Origin: Patescibacteria group bacterium
Lineage (GTDB): Bacteria > Patescibacteriota > WWE3 > UBA101185 > UBA10185
NCBI GenBank assembly: GCA_018056275.1
Contig: JAGPFW010000019.1
Coordinates: forward strand, 1 to 12,578
Length of the DNA stretch: 12,578 nt
Direction: 5' to 3'
Shown: positions 7,075 through 12,578 of the stretch, piece by piece
How the letters are laid out: each line of letters begins with the position of its first letter
Numbering within the stretch: the first letter of the stretch is position 1
The notes under the pieces: generated by a model
The model's database searches: none
Seen by the model: the letters and a program-made list of their open reading frames with translations, nothing else
Told to the model about the DNA's origin: nothing
Program-made: the position numbers and the translations under genes

Positions 7075-7104
7075 TGTAAGGTAACGCATTGTAAGGTAAC
7101 CCAT
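7075..7104 (+). repeat. 15-bp tandem direct repeat, two copies
   Basis: On the plus strand, TGTAAGGTAACGCAT is followed immediately by TGTAAGGTAACCCAT, matching at 14 of 15 positions. It lies 32 bp upstream of the TATAAT box of the small membrane-protein gene, a place where a regulator could bind. It may equally be a replication-slippage duplication. Confidence 0.7.
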
Positions 7105-7230
7105 GTTATCCGTTAATCTGACTCCGCCCCAACAATATCTGATTTCATTGGATTAAAGCCTTTGCGAAGAGCTACTATAAGTTTTTTTGGAGGTTTCTTC
7201 AATATCTATTAGATCAATGATTTCTCATTC

Positions 7231-9072
7231 TCAACGAATACGATATAAAATCGCAGTACTATCCATTTTTGTACCGTAATTTTCTATGTGAATAAAATTT
7301 GACCAAAATCCAAGATTCTTAAATTGCGGGTCATATTCTTCAAAAACCCCTATCTTCTCTAACAAAGGAGTTTTAGCAAAAAAAGCGCAATTTTCCATCA
7401 TATTCTTGTCGGCAATGGGAAAATACACCAAATAATCAATTCCCAAATTATGGGCTTCTAGGATACCCTCATGCGAAGGTAGTTTTGCGGTAAATTCTTT
7501 AGAATCAAATCCAAATTCTGGTCTAACAAGGTCACGGGTGTTTGTAAATGGTCGCTTATGCTCTCTTGTCCAAAATAAGGTTTCTACATTTTTAGAATAG
7601 GGATAAACGGCAATAGCTTCATGCTCTTGTGTATTTTGGGAAATATAGGTAAAGACTTTGGGAGGTGTGGAAACATCGGTTAATCTTAGGGGAATAAAAA
7701 ATTCCATTAGACTAATGATGAAAAAAGGGGTAATGGCCAAAAAATTAAGGTGCCTCCAATTAAATCTTTTTTCTATAAAAGATAAGAATGAAATGTAGCC
7801 AAAACCGGTAAAAATTAACTGGACAAGGAGAATAAACACTCCCATCCGAGAGAGAACACGGAACATAGGAAAGAGACGGAACAAAATATACGAAGGCAGA
7901 TAGATTTTGGACAAATTAATTGTGATGTACGGGGGCATAGAAAGAAGAGCCATTGCAAGAGCAACCATTCCCAAAGAAAGGGCTTCATGATATTTGGTCC
8001 AATAGAAATTTTGCGCAAAATAACCAACCCGAACCTTTTTTAAAACATAGATTAGACCTACAATAGCAAAAGAGAAATTAACCCACCCTAAATAACCGGC
8101 ACTATGTTCACTTGGAAAATAGTTTTGTGCAAGCCAAAACCCCTTATCGTTCTGAAGCCAATGTATTGCTCCTTGTGTTAAATGTCCAAAAAATGGATTA
8201 TCAATGGAAGGTAGAAAAAAGTACCAGGGACGAAGTGAAAAAGTAAAGAAGTCTTCAATAGGGCGCTTAAGTATATATTTGGATTGTGCTTTTCCTAAAG
8301 CTTCTTCACCTACAGGGTTGACCTTCCAACTATCCCCTACTATTTCCACCTCAGTATTTCCAATGCGTGTGATAACCCTATCTAGGGTTTCTGTTTGCTG
8401 GTACTTCCCCAAAAAATTCTCCATTATATAAGGGCGAATCATAACAAAAGTGAAGATTCCAGTTGTGAAAAACATAAGAAAGTATCCAAAAAGGTTTTGT
8501 TTAGTCCAATAGTTTTGTTTAAGGGCTAGAATAGAAATTATTTGGCGCGAAAAAAAATAGAGGGAAATAAAAATGATTGTGAAATAAGCAAGGTAATTGC
8601 TAACCCCAACCGTTATAGTGAGAAGAATGCCAGTTAGAAAGTATTTTAAATAAAGTTTTTTGGGTTTATAAAAAAGTAGCGTATAAATGGAAAGTAAGGG
8701 GAGCCATAATTGGATCATGTTGATATGGGAGCGTGAACAGTAAAGAAAGTGGGGCGAAATGGTAAAAATAAGGGCAAGAAGAGGGGCAAGTTTTTTGCTT
8801 AAAAAGGCTGATAACAGTTTAAAGGAAAGGATAAAGGAAAGGAGGATTCCAAAAATGGAAAGGGTGTTGTAGATCCAGACTGAGGATGAGTAAGAAAAAA
8901 GTAGAAAAATCACGGAAAAGAACAAAGGTTCCGGTTGCTCCAAGGAACTAATAAAAGAAGCAAATGGGTAACCCCAAAGGGAATTGTACATTTTCGTCCC
9001 AAATCCAAGGAGATCTAGAACAAAATATCCCGAGTTATCTTCTAGTATGCCTAGTAGAAGCTGATAAAACAT
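7231..9072 (-). CDS. GT-C-type polytopic membrane glycosyltransferase, 613 aa, lacking an obvious first helix
   Basis: This polytopic protein has helices from about residue 48 to 460 and a soluble C-terminal part (about 465-613). It resembles bacterial GT-C enzymes that use polyprenyl-phosphate sugars. Visible marks are the loop SRSHINMIQLWLPLL (113-127), and RLFPMFRVLSRMGVF (399-413), which parallels PTFSLYREASKFY in the upstream gene, so the two are distant relatives. Oddly, such proteins normally begin with a membrane helix before the first catalytic loop. Here residues 1-47 contain only a short hydrophobic patch (2-10) and look like the loop itself (acidic residues EDNSG at 11-15). An in-frame TAA lies three codons before the ATG, so a longer start is impossible. 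The first 38 bp overlap the end of the upstream GT-C gene, indicating coupled translation; no Shine-Dalgarno site is seen. It may be N-terminally reduced yet functional, or a degrading paralogue. The sugar is unknown. Confidence 0.8.
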   Translation of the reverse strand: MFYQLLLGILEDNSGYFVLDLLGFGTKMYNSLWGYPFASFISSLEQPEPLFFSVIFLLFSYSSSVWIYNTLSIFGILLSFILSFKLLSAFLSKKLAPLLALIFTISPHFLYCSRSHINMIQLWLPLLSIYTLLFYKPKKLYLKYFLTGILLTITVGVSNYLAYFTIIFISLYFFSRQIISILALKQNYWTKQNLFGYFLMFFTTGIFTFVMIRPYIMENFLGKYQQTETLDRVITRIGNTEVEIVGDSWKVNPVGEEALGKAQSKYILKRPIEDFFTFSLRPWYFFLPSIDNPFFGHLTQGAIHWLQNDKGFWLAQNYFPSEHSAGYLGWVNFSFAIVGLIYVLKKVRVGYFAQNFYWTKYHEALSLGMVALAMALLSMPPYITINLSKIYLPSYILFRLFPMFRVLSRMGVFILLVQLIFTGFGYISFLSFIEKRFNWRHLNFLAITPFFIISLMEFFIPLRLTDVSTPPKVFTYISQNTQEHEAIAVYPYSKNVETLFWTREHKRPFTNTRDLVRPEFGFDSKEFTAKLPSHEGILEAHNLGIDYLVYFPIADKNMMENCAFFAKTPLLEKIGVFEEYDPQFKNLGFWSNFIHIENYGTKMDSTAILYRIR

Positions 9073-11170
9073 TTTTTCTTATACTAATTAAACTGTAAAC
9101 TAATAAGTAACCAACAAGTAAAGCCAAAGTTGTACCACTTATAATAAGTCCTAAAATATAATAGGCTTGCGGTTTAAAAAACAATGTTAAGGTAACCTCT
9201 CCGAGATCAGAAAGAGTATCCAAATTTATATTACTTAAATCAAAAGTATTAAGTCCAAACTCATTTTTAACATGAGCAACTTGCTCTAAGGGCTTATAAC
9301 CAAATAGGATGTCATACCAAGTAGGGGTACCCAAATATAAATTCCAATTGGCATTGTAACCATCAGAAAAATATAAATAACTAACAGAGTCTATTAAATG
9401 CATAGGCATGGAAAAAACATAACGAGTAGGAGAGGCACTTATACTTGAAACCCCCTCAAAGGGAACATAGAAATCCAAATTCTCAGGTTTTTTTGTCAAA
9501 TAAATACGGGGCTTATAATAAGCATTTTCATAAATTTTAAGTCCATCAGTGCCGATTTGTAGGGGAGTTAACCAAGATACTTTAGAAAGGGAATCATTAT
9601 AAAAACTTGGGTCACCACCGTAGGTACTATATAAACTCTCCCCATCCGAGCTACCCCCCAAGGGAACTATTACATACCTAAACCCACTTAAGGACAAGAG
9701 TTGCTTGGTCTGTGGCTTAAGAAATATGCCTATAGACCTTTCTTGCAGTGATATTTGGGAAAGATCAGGAAAAAGATCTATAAAAGAACTCCATTCACCC
9801 TGAAAGAGTTCAACCAAGGAAGATCTAGGGTTATTATAAGAGAAAATGCCCCAAGGAGATGCCGAAGGCACCCATAAAACACGGGCAAAACTATTCTGTT
9901 CAATTAAATAGTTATTCACCAATTCATATTCCGTCGGTTTTATCCTATTCACAAACATGGTTCCGATCTGTCTTGTAAACAATGGTTTTAAATTTAAAAA
10001 CCCCATAAAAAGAAGAAAAGCCACAGAGAAGAAAAACAAAGTTTTTTTAAAGAAAGTGCTACTACCTTCAATTAAAAATAAAAAAAAGTGAGAGATTAGT
10101 CCCATGTAGCCCAAGGATACGAGGAGATAAAACTTAGAGGCTTCCCTATAAAGGCTAAATGTAGGAACGTTGTAATAGAGCCATGAGTAAAAACCAATAA
10201 GAGGAGGAGAATTTTGTTTTGTCAAAAATATTCCCACAATGCTTAAAAGAAAGAAAAAAAGTGCAGAATTTTTGTGATTTTTTACCCCAGTAAAAAATCC
10301 TGCAAAGGCAAGAATGGGTAAAAGCCAAAAAACTGGGTTAATAGGTTGTTTAACAAAATTCATGTCCGGATATTCACCAGTCCAGGAGGAATCATAAAGA
10401 GTAAGAGAATGTGTTATATCAAAAAGATGATCACCAAACACACTCCTAGCGGTTATAGATTCAATATCAGAACCAAAGCCACCCCAAATCGTGGGAAACA
10501 ACCAAAATAGGTTTAACAAGAGAGTTATAAAACCACAAATAAAAAATGACTTTATATAAAACTTAAGCGCAAATTTTTTAAAGAACAAGAAATATAGCGC
10601 TAAGACAAAGGTTAGAATATAAGTAATGCGAATCTCATAACATAATGAGACAAAATAGATAAAAGAAAAAAATATCCAATTTATCAACTTGTTTTTAGTT
10701 AAGGCAATATGAAAGAAATGTATAATCAAAGGTGAGATTGCATAAACAAATGCAATTGGTAAATGAGCGGTTTGGCGAACTAAGAAATATGTAGTTGTAC
10801 CATAAAACAAAGATCCCAGAAATGCCACGAAATTATTCTTGAATATAGACCTAATATAAAAAAATGAAAACACAAACCCACCTAGGGAAATAGGAATTAA
10901 TAGGGAGATCTTAACACCAAGGTCATAACTGAATCCCAATAAAGAAATTCCATACCAAATAGATTTAAACAATAAGAACGGGAGTTGAACATTTGGGGCG
11001 CCAAAATTAAACACAGAAAACCAAGGAGACCATGTATTAACTAACTCGCTAACCGAAAAACTATTCCAATGCGTCCAATCGGAAAAATGCAAAACGCTCA
11101 TGGGATCGTACCATATTAGGTGCGAAAAAAAAGCAATCACAATTAACAATAAGATATATATCACTGTCAT
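9035..11170 (-). CDS. Large GT-C membrane glycosyltransferase (AftD/YfhO-like layout), 711 aa
   Basis: A first helix (3-20) is followed by an extracytoplasmic loop with HFSDWTHW (28-35), whose Asp sits where GT-C enzymes carry their catalytic acid. About ten more helices run to about 395. The segment VPTFSLYREASKFYLLVSLG (335-354) resembles the P-x-x-x-R-x-x-x-[RK]-[FM] loop of large GT-C enzymes such as mycobacterial arabinofuranosyltransferase AftD. A soluble outer domain (about 400-665) includes YFSDGYNANWNLYLG (600-614), close in form to the Y-x-x-G-W motif of the YfhO family. A last helix (671-695) and a basic tail (RKNVLSASTRHTRR) close the protein. It would extend or decorate a glycan on the outer face using a polyprenyl-phosphate sugar. 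The ATG overlaps the methyltransferase stop as ATGA, so the two are co-translated. The family assignment is fair; the sugar is unknown. Confidence 0.85.
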   Translation of the reverse strand: MTVIYILLLIVIAFFSHLIWYDPMSVLHFSDWTHWNSFSVSELVNTWSPWFSVFNFGAPNVQLPFLLFKSIWYGISLLGFSYDLGVKISLLIPISLGGFVFSFFYIRSIFKNNFVAFLGSLFYGTTTYFLVRQTAHLPIAFVYAISPLIIHFFHIALTKNKLINWIFFSFIYFVSLCYEIRITYILTFVLALYFLFFKKFALKFYIKSFFICGFITLLLNLFWLFPTIWGGFGSDIESITARSVFGDHLFDITHSLTLYDSSWTGEYPDMNFVKQPINPVFWLLPILAFAGFFTGVKNHKNSALFFFLLSIVGIFLTKQNSPPLIGFYSWLYYNVPTFSLYREASKFYLLVSLGYMGLISHFFLFLIEGSSTFFKKTLFFFSVAFLLFMGFLNLKPLFTRQIGTMFVNRIKPTEYELVNNYLIEQNSFARVLWVPSASPWGIFSYNNPRSSLVELFQGEWSSFIDLFPDLSQISLQERSIGIFLKPQTKQLLSLSGFRYVIVPLGGSSDGESLYSTYGGDPSFYNDSLSKVSWLTPLQIGTDGLKIYENAYYKPRIYLTKKPENLDFYVPFEGVSSISASPTRYVFSMPMHLIDSVSYLYFSDGYNANWNLYLGTPTWYDILFGYKPLEQVAHVKNEFGLNTFDLSNINLDTLSDLGEVTLTLFFKPQAYYILGLIISGTTLALLVGYLLVYSLISIRKNVLSASTRHTRR

Positions 11171-11796
11171 AAATGTTTATGGCATTCTAAAATTATATTT
11201 GTAGAGAGAAGATTTCTTAAAAATGGAAAAAGCTTGATAAGGGGGCCAAATACATCGGCACCAAAAAAAACCTTAGTATTACAAAGGTTACAGGCACTAA
11301 CCAAAGAAATAGCTGTCTTATATGTATAAAAATGCAAATGGGTACTATCCATAATACCGGTACTCGTATAATCAAATCTACCAAAAAGAAGATTTAAGCG
11401 CGGTTGCCAATTTGCAATATTGGGGAGAGATATCAGCACAACCCCTGTTGGAGAAAGATAATTGTCGGTAAAGTACTTTAAAACCTTGGGAGGATCAACG
11501 ACATGCTCTAATACATCGGCAAAAATAATAACATCAAATTTCTTTTCCCAAGGCAGAGGCTTACAATAGTTAAGATCATATTCCAAGGTCCCCATGTAAT
11601 GATTATGGGCTACTTCTAAAGCTTCTGGATCAATATCTAACCCCCAAAATCTATTATTTAAGGACTCTCTTCCAAAAAACCCATCGTTACAACCAACATC
11701 AAGTATGTCTTTACCCTGAGGGAGACTTTCCAATAGTACCCGTTTCGTAGAGAACTTCGAAAATTTCCCGGATTTATCCGTTGCGTACTTATTCAT
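11167..11796 (-). CDS. Class I SAM-dependent methyltransferase (MetW-like)
   Basis: This is a 209-residue cytosolic methyltransferase. Motif I is ILDVGCNDGFFG (31-42), which binds S-adenosylmethionine. The acidic residue after beta 2 is in LDIDPEAL (53-60), and FADVLEHVVDPPKVL (92-106) is the motif seen in MetW-like and Methyltransf_11-type enzymes. LISLPNIANW (121-130) and STHLHFYT (151-158) are typical of family members found in sugar-polymer clusters. The Rossmann core is complete and of normal length. It overlaps the upstream GT2 gene by 8 bp and the downstream GT-C gene by 4 bp, so it belongs to the same operon and most likely methylates a sugar, lipid carrier or chain end of this glycan. 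A weak AAGGA lies about 11 nt before the ATG. A housekeeping methionine role is less likely in this context. Confidence 0.92.
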   Translation of the reverse strand: MNKYATDKSGKFSKFSTKRVLLESLPQGKDILDVGCNDGFFGRESLNNRFWGLDIDPEALEVAHNHYMGTLEYDLNYCKPLPWEKKFDVIIFADVLEHVVDPPKVLKYFTDNYLSPTGVVLISLPNIANWQPRLNLLFGRFDYTSTGIMDSTHLHFYTYKTAISLVSACNLCNTKVFFGADVFGPLIKLFPFLRNLLSTNIILECHKHL

Positions 11797-12578
11797 TATG
11801 AAAAAATTCCTTCAAATGCTTTATTTTTCCAAAACCTAAATACATCCTAGAAAAAATGAAAGAGTCGGAGACAACTCTATTATTTTGTACCCACTTCCTT
11901 TTTCGCATTGTACCACGGAAATTTTGAATATTAAAAAACCAACCTTGTAAATATGAAAAACTTATTTTGGGTTTTAATAAAATCAAAAAGAAAAAAATTT
12001 CCACAATATTTTGCACAAAATACAAAGGGAGTACCCATAACAAATTTCGCCATAAATAATTCTTAAGTAACATTTGCAAAGTATTTTGATTACGCCAAAG
12101 AAAAGACAAGTATTTTATCCCACTACCTGTAGAACCTGTGCCTGCATGATAAACATAAATATTAGGCACATACGAAAACACTTTTCCCATAAGATTTAAA
12201 CGCCAAAACCAATCTGTCTCTTCAAAATACATAAAAAAATCGCCATCCAAACCTTGCGTCTCCATATAAAGTTTTTTTGAAAAAAGAATGCATACTCCGC
12301 TCAAATAAAAACCGGAGTCACTATCCTCAAAACTTTTCAAGTAAACAGGATGACCCAAAGGATCTATTTTAATCACGTAAGGATCTTTTTTTTGGCCATC
12401 ATAATAGGCCTCATAAGGCGCTACAACATCAAAATTATGAGAATCATAAAAAGCAACAATTTTTTCCAAAAAATCAGGACCTAGCCAGGTATCATTGTTT
12501 AAAAGTAGAATTAAATCTCCAGTAGCGTGAGATATTCCTAAATTATTTCCTCCTGCAAAACCAAGATTTTTTTCAGAT
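11789..12578 (-). CDS. GT2 family glycosyltransferase, 5' end cut by window edge
   Basis: The frame stays open to the right edge, giving 262 visible residues; the N-terminus with the first donor-binding strand lies outside. Visible parts, numbered from the edge, are NLGFAGGNNLGI (4-15), the donor/metal motif LLLNNDT (24-30), GFYLSGVCILFSK (89-101), the acceptor-site stretch YFEETDWFWRL (117-127), and HAGTGSTGSG (144-153), all standard for rhamnosyltransferase-like GT2 proteins. A hydrophobic segment (about 179-201) anchors it in the membrane, and a basic tail follows (RGTMRKRKW). The motifs are intact, unlike those of the other GT2 gene in this window. The stop overlaps the methyltransferase start by 8 bp, so it heads the visible part of a four-gene operon. 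It would add a sugar to the lipid-linked glycan on the cytosolic side. Confidence 0.93.
   Translation of the reverse strand, partial: SEKNLGFAGGNNLGISHATGDLILLLNNDTWLGPDFLEKIVAFYDSHNFDVVAPYEAYYDGQKKDPYVIKIDPLGHPVYLKSFEDSDSGFYLSGVCILFSKKLYMETQGLDGDFFMYFEETDWFWRLNLMGKVFSYVPNIYVYHAGTGSTGSGIKYLSFLWRNQNTLQMLLKNYLWRNLLWVLPLYFVQNIVEIFFFLILLKPKISFSYLQGWFFNIQNFRGTMRKRKWVQNNRVVSDSFIFSRMYLGFGKIKHLKEFFHNE

Larger units (their letters stand above)
7030..7230 (-). other. 201-bp intergenic gap between operon blocks
   Basis: This is the largest non-coding gap in the window. It holds the TATAAT box, a 15-bp tandem repeat (7075-7104) and about 100 bp with no gene I can support. A weak 5-bp hairpin (AATGA-GAAA-TCATT) just after the upstream gene's stop lacks a T-tract, so there is no convincing terminator for that operon. 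Only very short open frames (under about 40 codons) occur, and no RNA gene was recognised. Confidence 0.7.

Noticed and set aside
7085..7165. Possible tRNA or tRNA-like gene in the 201-bp gap
   Set aside because: ACTCCGCCCC looked like a 3' acceptor strand, but there is no T-loop GTTCRANYC sequence, no matching 5' GGGCGGA about 70 nt away and no D-arm on either strand.
7211..7230. Hairpin AATGA-GAAA-TCATT after the 613-residue GT-C gene
   Set aside because: The stem is only 5 bp and AT-rich, and no T-tract follows, so I do not call it a terminator.
7815..8027. Minus-strand open frame of 70 codons inside the 613-residue GT-C gene
   Set aside because: Out-of-frame shadow; the main frame carries the conserved FPMFRVLSRMGVF loop across the same bases.

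Overview
This AT-rich window (hand counts in sampled stretches give roughly 30-42% GC) carries ten protein genes, all on the minus strand, and is a surface-glycan assembly locus. It holds three glycosyltransferases of soluble or peripheral type (one GT4/GT-B, two GT2), three polytopic GT-C-type membrane glycosyltransferases, one SAM methyltransferase, an unrecognised pair of membrane proteins, and one unrelated TIM-barrel gene. UGA and UAA/UAG all serve as stops, so the standard bacterial code fits. The AT-rich, tightly overlapping membrane-glycosyltransferase genes, with few Shine-Dalgarno (SD) sites, suggest a Candidate Phyla Radiation/Patescibacteria genome (Microgenomates- or Katanobacteria-like). 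That placement is an impression from gene style, not a demonstrated assignment.

In transcription order (right to left), block A is a GT2 glycosyltransferase (cut by the right edge), a MetW-like methyltransferase, a 711-residue GT-C protein with an AftD/YfhO-like layout, and a second 613-residue GT-C protein. All four overlap by 4-38 bp, so they are almost surely one operon. A 201-bp gap follows (7030-7230), holding a 15-bp tandem repeat and a perfect TATAAT box. Block B is a small five-helix membrane protein overlapping a 762-residue protein that has two extracytoplasmic domains around a six-helix core. I do not recognise either protein, and this pair is the best candidate for something undescribed.

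Block C is a self-contained gene for a xylose-isomerase-like TIM barrel at about 50% GC. It has its own extended -10 promoter, a strong SD site and a rho-independent terminator, and it looks like a foreign cargo gene. Block D is a 472-residue GT-C protein, a GT2 glycosyltransferase and a GT4 glycosyltransferase (cut by the left edge), each preceded by its own -10-like element.

Functionally, the cytosolic GT2/GT4 enzymes would build a glycan on a lipid carrier. The GT-C proteins would add sugars from polyprenyl-phosphate donors on the outer face, and the methyltransferase could modify or cap the glycan. A recurring feature is a -10-like box ending only 6-8 nt before the start codon with no SD site. 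This suggests leaderless transcription for several genes and contrasts with the strongly SD-led block C gene.
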